NCBI RefSeq assembly: GCF_013372265.1
Contig: NZ_CP054051.1
Span: 2,272,660 to 2,336,659, forward strand
DNA from: Aliarcobacter cibarius
GTDB taxonomy: Bacteria > Campylobacterota > Campylobacteria > Campylobacterales > Arcobacteraceae
Length of the DNA stretch: 64,000 bases
Direction of reading: 5' to 3'
Part shown: positions 1-8,814 of the stretch, in pieces
How positions within the stretch are numbered: the stretch's first letter is position 1
Layout: each line of letters starts with the position of its first letter
Position numbers and translations under genes: made by a program
Notes under the pieces: model-generated
Database searches by the model: none
Seen by the model: only the letters and a program-made list of their open reading frames with translations
Told to the model about the DNA's origin: nothing

Positions 1-11
1 TTATAGGTTCT

Positions 12-1211
12 ATGCAGTGGGATTTAAATGTTTCGGATGTATCAATTAAAAGTAGACTTTTAAATATTTTAAATAAAGCATCTTTTAGTACAAATGATTT
101 TTTTACTCTTTTTGCTTCATTAAAAAATTCAATTATTCTATTTTTTAATTTAGAAGGTTTACTATCATTTAATCTTCTTAGAGATATTGAAAATAATTTT
201 TTAGCAGTTGCTAAAGACCTTTTTATACTTTATGAACAAATTAATGATTCAAATTCTATTCCAAAAGATGATAATACAAATCTGTTAAATGAGTATAAAA
301 AAGCTGTTGACTTAAGTAACATTGTGTCAAAAACTAATCCAAAAGGTATCATAACTTATGTAAATGATAAGTTTTGTGAAATTTCTGGATATAGAAGAGA
401 AGAGCTAGTAGGTAAACCACACAATATAGTAAGACATCCAACTATGCCAAGTAGTACTTTTCAAGAACTATGGAATACTATAAAAAATAAGAAAAGTTGG
501 AGTGGGTTAATTACTAATCTTAAAAAAGATGGTAGAAGTTACACCGTTTCATCAACTATAGTTCCTATTCTAGATATAGATGGTGACATAGTAGAGTATA
601 TTGCAATAAGAAATGATGTAACAGACTTTGAACAAGCAAAAGAGCAGCTAAGTACTCTTAATAAAGCTATGAAACATAAAGTAGATGAACTTTATTCTAT
701 GGCACAAACTTTAGAGCAACAAGCTTCTATTGATGTTTTAACTGGTGTATTTAATCGAATGAAATTTGAAGAGTTTTTTGAATTTGAATTACAAAAAGCA
801 AAAATGCAAAGAAATCCACTGAGTATAATACTTCTTGATATAGATGATTTTAAAAATATAAATGACACTTTTGGTCATGATATTGGGGATGTAATATTAA
901 AATCTATTACAAATCTTATATCTTCAAATATTAGAGCAACTGATACTGTTTGTAGATGGGGTGGAGAAGAATTTGTAATTTTACTTCCTGGAACTCATTT
1001 TGAAAAAGCAAAATATGTTGCCAACAACTTAAGAAAAATAATAAACGAACATAAGTTCTCTGTTGTTCCAAAGGAGGTTACTTGTAGCTTCGGTGTAGCT
1101 TCATTAAACGATGATGACCATAAAGAAAGTTTATTTAAAAGAGTGGATATGACTCTATACAGAGCTAAAAATAGTGGTAAAAATATTGTTATTGGTGAAG
1201 AGGAACTTTAA
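12..1211 (+). CDS. PAS-GGDEF diguanylate cyclase, start probably left of window
   Basis: Predicted to make cyclic di-GMP from GTP in the cytoplasm under control of a PAS sensor. Residues ~100-210 form a PAS domain, a short coiled linker follows, and ~240-398 form the GGDEF domain. The active-site signature is GGEEF at 317-321, and RATD at 308-311 lies five residues before it, the position of the product-inhibition I-site, so the enzyme looks active and feedback-controlled. The frame stays open to the window edge and residues 1-95 match nothing I know, so the true start and perhaps more sensor sequence lie to the left. Its stop codon overlaps that of the convergent kinase gene. Confidence 0.85.
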   Translation: MQWDLNVSDVSIKSRLLNILNKASFSTNDFFTLFASLKNSIILFFNLEGLLSFNLLRDIENNFLAVAKDLFILYEQINDSNSIPKDDNTNLLNEYKKAVDLSNIVSKTNPKGIITYVNDKFCEISGYRREELVGKPHNIVRHPTMPSSTFQELWNTIKNKKSWSGLITNLKKDGRSYTVSSTIVPILDIDGDIVEYIAIRNDVTDFEQAKEQLSTLNKAMKHKVDELYSMAQTLEQQASIDVLTGVFNRMKFEEFFEFELQKAKMQRNPLSIILLDIDDFKNINDTFGHDIGDVILKSITNLISSNIRATDTVCRWGGEEFVILLPGTHFEKAKYVANNLRKIINEHKFSVVPKEVTCSFGVASLNDDDHKESLFKRVDMTLYRAKNSGKNIVIGEEEL

Positions 1212-2359
1212 AAATTTAATATAAATTTTGTTCCATTATATTCAATTGATTCAACATCTATTTTTATATTATATGTTTTACAAATCATATTTACAATATT
1301 TAGCCCCAAACCAAAGCCACCACTTTGGTTTGTTCCTCTGTAATATCTATTAAAAATATCTTTAATCTTATCCTTTGACACTCCAATACCTGTATCTTTT
1401 ATTATTAGCTCTCTATTTTTAAAAATAATATCTATATTTCCATCTATTTTGTTATATTTTATAGCATTTGAAAATAGGTTATTAAAAAGTCTTATAAAAT
1501 CATCTTTGCTTATTTCATAAAAGAATTCTTCTAATTGTAAATCTATTTTTAATTTTTTTCTTGCAATCATTGGCTCAAAACTTATAATCTCTTGCTTTAT
1601 AATCTTTGATAAATCTATTTTATCAAAACTCTTTTTTTCAATATTTCCTAAAAAAATATAAGTTAAGTCTTTATAAATTTCACTAACTCTTTTTGCACTA
1701 AATTTTATTCTATTCAACTGTTTTTGAGTTAAGTTATCTCCTTCACAAGACATAATTATTGCACTTATTGGTGTATTTAATTCATGTGTAGTATCTTTTA
1801 TAAAGTTATTTAGTCTTTCTCTTTCGTTTTTTATTGGTCTTAAAAACATTTTTGCCAAAGACCAACCAATTAAAGTAATAATTGAATAAAATATAAAAAA
1901 TATAAGAACTATATTTAACTTTAAATTGGATATTTTTTCTTTTAAACTATTATCTTTTAGAACTATATACCAAATACCCAAATGTCCAACCGTAGAGCTA
2001 TCAATAATAATTAGTTTTTCTTCATCATTGTAAAAATTTTGTTCAAAACTAAAATCTCCTTCTAAATTTCCAAATAGAAAATTCTTATCTTTATCATAAA
2101 AAGATATTTTGTATTCTTGATTATTTAAATAACTCTCTTTATTAAAAATTCCATTTAACATGTGAGAAACTATTATCTCATTTGATGCTTTTGAAATTAT
2201 ATTTTGCATATTTGATTTTGCTAAATCTATATAAAGCGTTTTTTCATTTTGATAATAAAAGAATAGGGCAATTAACATCAAAATAAAAGAAGATCCTAAA
2301 TAAAGCCCTAAGAAACTAAAGAAACTCTTTTTTTCACTATTTGTTAAATCTATATCCAA
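1208..2359 (-). CDS. Membrane sensor histidine kinase
   Basis: Sensor of a two-component system in the inner membrane. Two hydrophobic segments (about residues 14-36 and 148-170) bracket a periplasmic loop of roughly 110 residues with no recognised fold. The cytoplasmic part has the H-box (DTTHELNTPISAI, phospho-accepting His), N-box (NNLFSNAIKYN), G1 (DTGIGVS) and G2 (GGFGLGLNIV) motifs, so it should be catalytically competent. There is no HAMP domain that I can see. It overlaps the 3' end of its response-regulator gene by 23 bases, so the pair is co-translated. It resembles Campylobacter DccS-type kinases in size and plan, but the signal cannot be told from the sequence. Confidence 0.88.
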   Translation of the reverse strand: MDIDLTNSEKKSFFSFLGLYLGSSFILMLIALFFYYQNEKTLYIDLAKSNMQNIISKASNEIIVSHMLNGIFNKESYLNNQEYKISFYDKDKNFLFGNLEGDFSFEQNFYNDEEKLIIIDSSTVGHLGIWYIVLKDNSLKEKISNLKLNIVLIFFIFYSIITLIGWSLAKMFLRPIKNERERLNNFIKDTTHELNTPISAIIMSCEGDNLTQKQLNRIKFSAKRVSEIYKDLTYIFLGNIEKKSFDKIDLSKIIKQEIISFEPMIARKKLKIDLQLEEFFYEISKDDFIRLFNNLFSNAIKYNKIDGNIDIIFKNRELIIKDTGIGVSKDKIKDIFNRYYRGTNQSGGFGLGLNIVNMICKTYNIKIDVESIEYNGTKFILNF

Positions 2360-2993
2360 CTCCTCTTATGTTCAATATCTTATCTTCACCTAATATTTTC
2401 CGCAAATTTTTTATATAAGTTCTAATTGTTGAACTCTCAACACTATCTTCATATGACCAAATATTATTTGTAAACTCTTCAATACTTATAGTTTTTTTCG
2501 AATTATTTAATAAATAAGCAAGTATTTCTGACTCTTTTCTTGAAATTAAAAAACGCTCATTATTTAAAATTATCTCTAAATTTTGTAAATCTAAGTAGCT
2601 CTTTTCATCTATTTTTATAATTTGTCTATCTATATTAAAAAGCCTTTTTATGTTATTTATTCTAATATCAAGCTCTTTTAGCTCAAAAGGTTTTTTAATA
2701 TAGTCATCGCATCCACTATCAAATCCTTTTTGCATATCTTCAACCATATTTAAAGATGTTACAAATATTGCAGGTGTTAAAATATTATTTTTTCTTAATT
2801 CTTTTAATAATTCAAAACCGTTTAAATCAGGAACATTTACATCTAAAATTAGTAAATCGAAAGTCTCAGAATATAGATATTTTATTGCTTCATTAGAAGT
2901 GAAAGTTGTAATAACTTGGAGTTTTTGATTTGTTAAGTGTTCTTCTAGAATCTCATTTAGTATCAAATCATCTTCGAGAAGTAATATTTTCAT
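2337..2993 (-). CDS. OmpR-family response regulator
   Basis: DNA-binding partner of the downstream histidine kinase. The receiver domain (about 1-115) has the acidic pair D8-D9, the phospho-acceptor D51 in LLILDVNVPD and the conserved Lys in DDYIKKPF. The C-terminal ~100 residues form a winged-helix effector domain ending in the usual NIRGVGYRF signature. First gene of a two-gene minus-strand unit. No other gene lies immediately next to it in the same direction, so its targets cannot be inferred from context. Confidence 0.9.
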   Translation of the reverse strand: MKILLLEDDLILNEILEEHLTNQKLQVITTFTSNEAIKYLYSETFDLLILDVNVPDLNGFELLKELRKNNILTPAIFVTSLNMVEDMQKGFDSGCDDYIKKPFELKELDIRINNIKRLFNIDRQIIKIDEKSYLDLQNLEIILNNERFLISRKESEILAYLLNNSKKTISIEEFTNNIWSYEDSVESSTIRTYIKNLRKILGEDKILNIRGVGYRFNK

Positions 2994-3001
2994 ATTAGCA
3001 T

Positions 3002-3026
3002 AAAAAAAGGGGCCTTTAAGCCCCTT
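3002..3026 (-). terminator. Rho-independent terminator of the RRM gene
   Basis: On the minus strand a perfect 7-bp stem (AAGGGGC / GCCCCTT, six-base loop) is followed directly by seven U residues. It sits 7 bases past the stop of the RRM gene and is one of the few GC-rich patches in the region. Confidence 0.88.
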
Positions 3027-3032
3027 ACAGTC

Positions 3033-3314
3033 TTAGAAATTTCTTCTTGGTCTGCTGTCTCTTGGTTTGTCTTCTTTTGGTTTAGCTTCATTAACTCTTA
3101 ATGTTCTACCTTCAGTTTCTTTACCATTCAATGCTTCAATAGCAGCATTTCCAGCAGCTGAATCTTCCATCTCAACAAAAGCAAAACCTTTTGATCTTCC
3201 TGTTTCTTTGTCCATGATAACTTTTGCGCTTTTAACTGCACCAAATTTAGCAAAAGTTGCTTCTAAATCTTTATCGTTCATTCTGTACGATAAATTACCT
3301 ACGTAAATATTCAT
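3033..3314 (-). CDS. Small RRM-type RNA-binding protein
   Basis: A 93-residue protein made almost entirely of one RNA recognition motif. RNP2 is IYVGNL at residues 3-8 and RNP1 is KGFAFVEM near 42-49, both with the aromatic residues that stack on RNA bases. A short basic tail (KPRDSRPRRNF) follows. Such single-RRM proteins are common in cyanobacteria and Campylobacterota and are thought to act as RNA chaperones; the target here is unknown. It is monocistronic with its own strong terminator, and codon use looks like a well-expressed gene. Confidence 0.9.
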   Translation of the reverse strand: MNIYVGNLSYRMNDKDLEATFAKFGAVKSAKVIMDKETGRSKGFAFVEMEDSAAGNAAIEALNGKETEGRTLRVNEAKPKEDKPRDSRPRRNF

Positions 3315-3366
3315 ATTTTTAATCCTTTGAAAAAGTTACACATTATGCCTTAATATTTTCTAATAA

Positions 3367-4776
3367 TCAAGAGTTTTTAAAATTTTTTTCCAAAGCTTTT
3401 AAAATTCTTTTCTTAACTTCATCAAATCCTAATACAAATAAAATATCATATACTGATGGTGCTTGAGTCGTTCCTGTAAGACTTAATCTTATAGGTTGAA
3501 AAATTTGTGGGAACTTTAACCCTTTTAATTCAATAAAAGGTTTTGTAATATTTTCTAACTCGCTAACTGATGAAAATTTATCTTTATTATTCTCTAAAAG
3601 TTCTATATAAGCATTTAAAACTTCTTGTGTATCTTCTTTTATAAACTTTTTCACTCCTGCTTCTTCGTACTCTTTTGGTTCATCTTTTATATCAAGAATA
3701 GATTTTTTAAGTTCAATTAATGTATTTGCTCTTTGTTTCGAAAGATTTAAAATATCATCTTTTTTAGAATAATTACTTAAATCTAAATCAAAGAATTTTA
3801 GCTCTTCAATCAATCTTTCATTTGAAACAGATTTTATATATTCACTATTTAACCATAATAATTTTTCTGCATTATAGGCTGAAGCTGATTTATTTATATT
3901 TTTTGGATCAAAAAGTTCTAACATCTCTTGCATTGAGAATATCTCTTGATCTTTATTTGACCAACCAAGTCTTACTAAGAAATTTAAAAGTGCTTCTGGT
4001 AAATATCCAAGTCTTTTATAATCCATAACATCCATTGCACCATCTCTTTTAGATAGCTTTTTGCCTTCTGGATTATTTATCATTGGAACATGATAAAAGT
4101 TTGGATGTTTAACTCCTAAAGCGTTATAAATTACAATTTGCTTTGGTGTATTTGATAAGTGGTCATCACCTCTAATAACATCTGTCATTTCCATAAGCAT
4201 ATCATCAATAGTAACAACAAAATTATACGTTGGCATTCCATTACTTCTTGCAATTACAAAGTCATCAACAAAAGAAGCATCAAACTTCATTTCACCTTTT
4301 ACACCATCTGTAAATCTAATTTCTCCAGTTTTTGGAGCTTTGATTCTAATAACTGGTTCAACACCTTCAGGGATAGGAGGTAAAACTTTTCCATCTTCAG
4401 GTCTCCATGTTTCATCATATCTTGGTGTTTGTTTTGCAGCTTCTTGTTTTGCTCTTAATGCATCAAGTTCTTCTCTACTCATATAACATTTATAAGCATT
4501 TCCACTTTCAAGTAATTTATTTATATATTCTTTATAAATTTCTGTTCTTTTTGATTGGTATTCAACTTCTCCATCATAAGATAAACCTACCCAGTTAAAA
4601 GCTTCAATAATTGCATTTAAAGCTTCTTGACTATTTCTTTCTAAATCTGTATCCTCAATTCTAAGTCTAAAAATTCCATTATTTTTTCTAGCCCATAAAT
4701 AACTATATAATGATGTTCTAAGTCCACCAATATGTAAATATCCTGTTGGACTTGGTGCAAATCTAGTTACAACCAT
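3367..4776 (-). CDS. gltX: Glutamyl-tRNA synthetase
   Basis: Class I aminoacyl-tRNA synthetase that charges tRNA with glutamate. The HIGH-type motif is PTGYLHIGG at residues 10-18 and the KMSKS-type loop is KKLSKRDG near 238-245. Length (469) is normal. Campylobacterota usually carry two GluRS copies, one of which misacylates tRNA-Gln for later repair by GatCAB; gatB lies 20 kb away in this window. I cannot tell from sequence alone which of the two this is. It is the last gene of the hisF-rlmN operon; its Shine-Dalgarno GAGGAG lies inside the last codons of the preceding 32-residue ORF, which suggests translational coupling. Confidence 0.95.
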   Translation of the reverse strand: MVVTRFAPSPTGYLHIGGLRTSLYSYLWARKNNGIFRLRIEDTDLERNSQEALNAIIEAFNWVGLSYDGEVEYQSKRTEIYKEYINKLLESGNAYKCYMSREELDALRAKQEAAKQTPRYDETWRPEDGKVLPPIPEGVEPVIRIKAPKTGEIRFTDGVKGEMKFDASFVDDFVIARSNGMPTYNFVVTIDDMLMEMTDVIRGDDHLSNTPKQIVIYNALGVKHPNFYHVPMINNPEGKKLSKRDGAMDVMDYKRLGYLPEALLNFLVRLGWSNKDQEIFSMQEMLELFDPKNINKSASAYNAEKLLWLNSEYIKSVSNERLIEELKFFDLDLSNYSKKDDILNLSKQRANTLIELKKSILDIKDEPKEYEEAGVKKFIKEDTQEVLNAYIELLENNKDKFSSVSELENITKPFIELKGLKFPQIFQPIRLSLTGTTQAPSVYDILFVLGFDEVKKRILKALEKNFKNS

Positions 4777-4778
4777 AT

Positions 4779-4877
4779 TTATTTCTCCTCTTTTTTATTA
4801 TGTATATAAAATCCAATACCACTTGCTAATACAACAACTACTATAAAAAGTATTAAACCTATTTCAAGAATTCCCAT
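4779..4877 (-). CDS. 32-residue single-pass membrane peptide
   Basis: A short gene between rlmN and gltX. It starts at ATG 4877, overlapping the last 14 bases of rlmN, with AAGGAG upstream inside the rlmN Lys-Glu codons, and ends at TAA 4779-4781. The product begins [16 protein letters not shown], continues through one hydrophobic helix (about residues 3-25) and ends in a charged cytoplasmic-type tail HNKKEEK. Its final codons carry the gltX ribosome-binding site and only two bases separate the two genes. Overlap, ribosome site and clean membrane-peptide plan all argue that it is real. Function unknown; I recall (unverified) a small hydrophobic ORF next to rlmN in Campylobacter too. Confidence 0.72.
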   Translation of the reverse strand: MGILEIGLILFIVVVVLASGIGFYIHNKKEEK

Positions 4878-5946
4878 TTAATTCTTTCTCCTTTAATTGT
4901 CCACAAGCTGCACTTATATCCAATCCTTTTGATTCTCGAATTGTACAAATAACTCCTTTAGAGTTTAGAAAATCTTTAAATCTCATCATATCAGCCTCAA
5001 GAGGTCTTTGATATGAAGTTCCTGGATATGGATTAAAATATATTAAATTTACTTTCGCTTGAATACCATCTAAAAGCTTTACAAGTTTTTTAGCAGCATC
5101 TAAACTATCATTTTTATCTTTTATTACTAGATACTCAAACATAACTTTTTTTCTAGTATCTACTGGAAACGCTTTAACTGCATCTATAATTGATGCAATA
5201 TTATAAGCTTTGTTCATAGGTATTAATTCACTTCTTAATTCATCGTCAACAGCATGAAGAGAGATAGCAAGTTGAATTTGTAAATCTTTTTCACCTAATT
5301 TTTTAATTTTGCTCGCAATTCCTGAAGTTGAAACAGTTTGTCTTCTTCTACTTATTGCTAAACCATCAAGTTCAGAGAAAATCTCAACTGCTTTTACAAA
5401 ATTATCAAAATTATCAAGAGGTTCACCCATTCCCATATAAACAATATTTAAAGCTTTATTTTCAGCTATATCGTTATCTCTTTTTATATGTATTATTTGA
5501 GCTATGTACTCACCAACTGTAAGATTTCTTACGAATCCACCTTTTGCTGTTAAACAAAAACTACATCCTACTTTGCATCCTACTTGACTTGAAATACAAA
5601 CTGTATATTTTTCACTTCTAACAATTTGTCCATCTCCATCAATTTTTTTATCTTTCATTAAAAGTAAAACTGCTTCGATTGTATGGTTATCTCTTAATTT
5701 AAAAAGATATTTTATACTTCCATCACTGCTTTGCTCTTTTTTTACTTCTTTTAAAATATCAATTGAATAATTTGCTTTCAAATCTTCAATCAACTCTTTT
5801 GGAAGATTTTTCATATCATCGTAAGAACTTGCATATTTTTTATAAAGCCAATTATAAACCTGTTTTGCTCTAAAAGATGGTTTTAATTTCTCTTTTAATT
5901 CATCTAGTGTATAGTCATATATTGATGACTCATCAAATTTTGCCAC
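4864..5946 (-). CDS. rlmN: Dual-specificity rRNA/tRNA methyltransferase RlmN
   Basis: Radical-SAM enzyme that methylates C2 of an adenine in 23S rRNA (A2503) and in some tRNAs. The 4Fe-4S cluster cysteines are C124, C128 and C131 (CKVGCSFC). The second, substrate-carrying cysteine is C348 in SAACGQL near the C-terminus, so the full two-cysteine mechanism is present. The MGMGEPL motif of the family is seen in the middle of the barrel. Normal length (360). The start codon overlaps the stop of the preceding phosphorylase-like gene by one base, and its 3' end overlaps the 32-residue membrane ORF. Confidence 0.95.
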   Translation of the reverse strand: MAKFDESSIYDYTLDELKEKLKPSFRAKQVYNWLYKKYASSYDDMKNLPKELIEDLKANYSIDILKEVKKEQSSDGSIKYLFKLRDNHTIEAVLLLMKDKKIDGDGQIVRSEKYTVCISSQVGCKVGCSFCLTAKGGFVRNLTVGEYIAQIIHIKRDNDIAENKALNIVYMGMGEPLDNFDNFVKAVEIFSELDGLAISRRRQTVSTSGIASKIKKLGEKDLQIQLAISLHAVDDELRSELIPMNKAYNIASIIDAVKAFPVDTRKKVMFEYLVIKDKNDSLDAAKKLVKLLDGIQAKVNLIYFNPYPGTSYQRPLEADMMRFKDFLNSKGVICTIRESKGLDISAACGQLKEKELNGNS

Positions 5947-6491
5947 TATTTTGCCTCTTTTATTATATTTTTATCTTCTAAATATTTTACTAATATTCTC
6001 ATTGCCTCTTTATGATTTTTAATAAAATCACTATGAGCACTTTCATTTGTATAATTCGTAACTACAAAAATCCCAAAAGCTGGAATTTCAAACTCTTTTG
6101 CAACACTTAAAACTGAAAAAAACTCCATATTTTCCAAATCTATATTAAATTCTAAAAAATCTTTTGATAAATTACTGTTTGTACTTATGTAGTTTGAACT
6201 ATTAACTACAACTTCACTTGTTGTTAATTTCGTATCAATTACTACTGCATTGTCTATTGGAGTATATGAAAAGTTTTCTAAAAAACTTAACTCAACATTA
6301 CTAGAATTTTTTGATTCTACAATATCAAATATATTATATCTCCCATAACTTCCTGCACTTCCTATAAATAAAATATATTCTGGTCTATTAAATAAACACA
6401 ATTTTGTAAGATTAATAGCACTTTCAACTAATCCTACACCTATTGGTCTAGCAAAAGGAAAAGTTTCATTCTTTCCTGCACTTACTATCAT
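5946..6491 (-). CDS. Short nucleoside phosphorylase/nucleosidase-family protein
   Basis: Looks like a member of the purine nucleoside phosphorylase / MTA-SAH nucleosidase superfamily. [12 protein letters not shown] matches the family's GVGxVxAA turn, [11 protein letters not shown] matches the central glycine loop, and [17 protein letters not shown] matches the DMExxAxAxVAxxxxIP segment that contacts the ribose. It is only 181 residues, about 50 short of MTAN, and the usual N-terminal strand is missing. I choose the ATG at 6491 because it forms an ATGA overlap with the stop of the preceding gene. Substrate is uncertain: it could be a nucleosidase or a menaquinone-pathway futalosine hydrolase relative. 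Confidence 0.62.
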   Translation of the reverse strand: MIVSAGKNETFPFARPIGVGLVESAINLTKLCLFNRPEYILFIGSAGSYGRYNIFDIVESKNSSNVELSFLENFSYTPIDNAVVIDTKLTTSEVVVNSSNYISTNSNLSKDFLEFNIDLENMEFFSVLSVAKEFEIPAFGIFVVTNYTNESAHSDFIKNHKEAMRILVKYLEDKNIIKEAK

Positions 6492-7183
6492 TTGCAATCC
6501 AAAATATAATTTGTATTTATTTTAATATTTTGTTCACTATTTAATGGTGATATATCTGTATTAACAGAAGTTGATACACTATCCATACTAACACTTAACA
6601 TTCTATTTTTTGGTGTAATATATCCATAATCTTCATTTATATTTACGTTTTTAACTTCACATTTTTTTGAAACTTTTTGAGATAATTCTCTTGCATAGTT
6701 TTCTACCCAAACCAATGATTCTAATCTAAGTTCATCTATAACTTTATTTTGTAATTTATTACTTAGTTCCCATGATAAATTTGAAATATTTAATTTCAAA
6801 TCATTTGATTTTAAACTATCTTTTAACTCCACTAAATCGTTCAGAAACTTATTTATATTTGTTGCATCTTCAGATTTTATACTAAATCTTGAATCTCCAA
6901 TATAGCCTTTAAAAATTGATTTATTATTTACATACTCATATTTTGGAGTCAAATTATAATTCATATTTTCTATTGTAATATATTTTGTATTTTTTAAAAA
7001 ATTATTGAATTTTTCTATCTCACCATTTACACTTTTTTCATCTTGTTTCACAACTGTAATATTTACATTACTTACTAAAATATCAGAATTTACATTTTTT
7101 GAAAATGATTTATTAAAATTCATTTCATAAGAAAAACCTAATATTGGTAGAAATAGTGCTATTTTAAGTAATTTCTTTTTCAT
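6488..7183 (-). CDS. Secreted SIMPL-domain (DUF541) protein
   Basis: A 231-residue exported protein. Residues 1-18 form a typical signal peptide (MKKKLLKIALFLPILGFS). The mature part begins with a short strand-rich repeat and carries the SIMPL / DUF541 pattern: paired helices around residues 100-150 (KFLNDLVELKDSLKSN ... NKLQNKVIDELRLESLVWVENYARELSQKV), ending in a beta-strand run with one cysteine near the C-terminus. SIMPL proteins are periplasmic or outer-membrane-associated with poorly defined roles, some tied to stress tolerance. It sits between hisF (1 base away) and the phosphorylase-like gene (ATGA overlap). Confidence 0.7.
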   Translation of the reverse strand: MKKKLLKIALFLPILGFSYEMNFNKSFSKNVNSDILVSNVNITVVKQDEKSVNGEIEKFNNFLKNTKYITIENMNYNLTPKYEYVNNKSIFKGYIGDSRFSIKSEDATNINKFLNDLVELKDSLKSNDLKLNISNLSWELSNKLQNKVIDELRLESLVWVENYARELSQKVSKKCEVKNVNINEDYGYITPKNRMLSVSMDSVSTSVNTDISPLNSEQNIKINTNYILDCK

Positions 7184-7184
7184 T

Positions 7185-7946
7185 TCATATCCTTACATTT
7201 ACACCATTTTTTTGTAAATATCTTTTTAAATCCATAATATCTACTTCTTTAAAGTGAAAAATTGAAGCAGCCAATGCAGCACTTGCACCACAATCAAAAG
7301 CCTCTTTAAAGTGTTCCATATTACCAGCTCCACCACTTGCAATTACTGGAATATTTAATATTTTAGATAAATTTTGTGTAATTTCAATATCAAATCCATT
7401 TTTTACACCATCTGTATCCATAGAAGTTAATAGTATTTCTCCAGCACCTCTACTTTCAACTTCTCTTGCCCAAGCAATTGCATCAAGACCTGTATCTTCT
7501 CTTCCACCCTTTACAAAAACATGATATGAACCGTCTTGTACTTTTTTTACATCAATAGCTACTACTATACATTGGCTACCAAATCTTTTTGCACCATCAT
7601 CAATTAAATTTGGAGTTTTAACAGCACTAGAATTTACTGATATCTTGTCACATCCAACATTTAATAATGCATATATATCATCTAAATTTCTTATTCCTCC
7701 ACCAACAGTTAAAGGAATAAACACTTCTTTAGCAACATTCTTCACAATATCTACAATTGTTCCTCTATTTTCAACACTTGCGCTAATATCTAAAAAAGTT
7801 AATTCATCTGCACCTTCATCATTATATCTTTTTGCAATTTCAACAGGATCGCCTGCATCTTTTAGTCCTACAAAATTTACACCCTTTACAACTCTTCCAT
7901 TATTTACATCTAAGCATGGAATTATTCTCTTTGTTAGATTATTCAA
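7185..7946 (-). CDS. hisF: Imidazole glycerol phosphate synthase cyclase subunit HisF
   Basis: Histidine biosynthesis enzyme: uses ammonia from HisH to convert PRFAR into imidazole glycerol phosphate and AICAR. It is a (beta-alpha)8 barrel of normal length (253). The two catalytic aspartates are D13 (IIPCLDV) and D132 (VVAIDVKK), and the phosphate-binding glycines are seen in VGGGIRN and VIASGGAGN. It heads a minus-strand operon whose other members are unrelated to histidine, and hisH and hisA are not in the window, so the his genes are scattered in this genome. Confidence 0.95.
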   Translation of the reverse strand: MNNLTKRIIPCLDVNNGRVVKGVNFVGLKDAGDPVEIAKRYNDEGADELTFLDISASVENRGTIVDIVKNVAKEVFIPLTVGGGIRNLDDIYALLNVGCDKISVNSSAVKTPNLIDDGAKRFGSQCIVVAIDVKKVQDGSYHVFVKGGREDTGLDAIAWAREVESRGAGEILLTSMDTDGVKNGFDIEITQNLSKILNIPVIASGGAGNMEHFKEAFDCGASAALAASIFHFKEVDIMDLKRYLQKNGVNVRI

Positions 7947-8002
7947 TTGAAATTCCTTAAAAATTAGTTATTAATATTACCTAAATGTAAGTTAAAATAA
8001 AG

Positions 8003-8008
8003 TATACT
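8003..8008 (+). promoter_or_regulatory. -10 box of rsmA, predicting a near-leaderless mRNA
   Basis: TATACT lies 8 bases before the rsmA start codon at 8017. With a normal -10 to start-site distance, transcription would begin at about 8014-8016. There is no Shine-Dalgarno sequence between 7985 and 8016. No clear -35 box is seen. Confidence 0.5.
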
Positions 8009-8016
8009 CCTATCTC

Positions 8017-8814
8017 ATGGATAAAGTAAAAGCAAAAAAAGAGTTCGGACAAAATTTTTTAAAAGATGATTCAGTATTAAATAAAATCATCCAATCGATG
8101 CCCCATAACAATAATCATATTGTAGAAATTGGGCCTGGATTAGGTGATTTAACTAAAAATTTAGTTAAATACAAAGATGTGACAGCTTATGAGGTTGATA
8201 CCGATTTAATTGGTATTTTAAAGTCGAAATTTGCAAAAGAATTAGAGAGCAAAAAGTTCACGCTAAAACATATAGATGTTTTAAAAGCTTGGGATGAGCT
8301 GAACTCTTTGCACAATGGTAAATATGACTTGATAGCAAACTTACCATACTATATTGCAACAAATATTATATTAAGAGCTTTTGAAGATGACCTTTGTGAA
8401 CACATTATTGTAATGGTTCAAAAAGAGGTGGCTGAAAAGTTTACAGCAAAAGTAAATGATAAAGAGTACTCATCTTTAGGAATAATTACCGAAACTATCT
8501 CTAAAGATTCAAGAATACTTTTTGATGTTCCACCTGAGGCATTTGACCCAATGCCAAAAGTTATATCTTCAATTCTTTATATAAAAAAAGATTTATCAAA
8601 AAAATTTGATAAAGATTTTAATAAGTTTTTAAAATCGTGTTTTGTTCAACCGCGAAAAAAACTATCTAAAAATCTCAGTTCAATTGTTGATAAAATCAAG
8701 ATTTCAACTATATTTGAAGAGTTAAATCTAAACGACAATCTTCGACCTCATGAAGTTAGTGCATCTTTGTATAGCCAAATGTATACAAAGGTAAAAGATG
8801 GAAGAGATAATTAA
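8017..8814 (+). CDS. rsmA: 16S rRNA dimethyladenosine transferase RsmA (KsgA)
   Basis: Dimethylates two adjacent adenines in helix 45 of 16S rRNA during 30S assembly. The start KKEFGQNFLKD is the family hallmark. The SAM-binding loop is VEIGPGLGDLT (about residues 36-46) and the catalytic NLPYYIATN lies near 109-117. Normal length (265). It is the first gene of a seven-gene plus-strand operon and overlaps rnj by 17 bases. KsgA and RNase J adjacency makes an RNA-maturation pair. Confidence 0.95.
   Translation: MDKVKAKKEFGQNFLKDDSVLNKIIQSMPHNNNHIVEIGPGLGDLTKNLVKYKDVTAYEVDTDLIGILKSKFAKELESKKFTLKHIDVLKAWDELNSLHNGKYDLIANLPYYIATNIILRAFEDDLCEHIIVMVQKEVAEKFTAKVNDKEYSSLGIITETISKDSRILFDVPPEAFDPMPKVISSILYIKKDLSKKFDKDFNKFLKSCFVQPRKKLSKNLSSIVDKIKISTIFEELNLNDNLRPHEVSASLYSQMYTKVKDGRDN

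Noticed and set aside
7050..7066. TGTTTCAC in the SIMPL gene as parS
   Set aside because: Only the left half of the consensus is present; the right half is unrelated.
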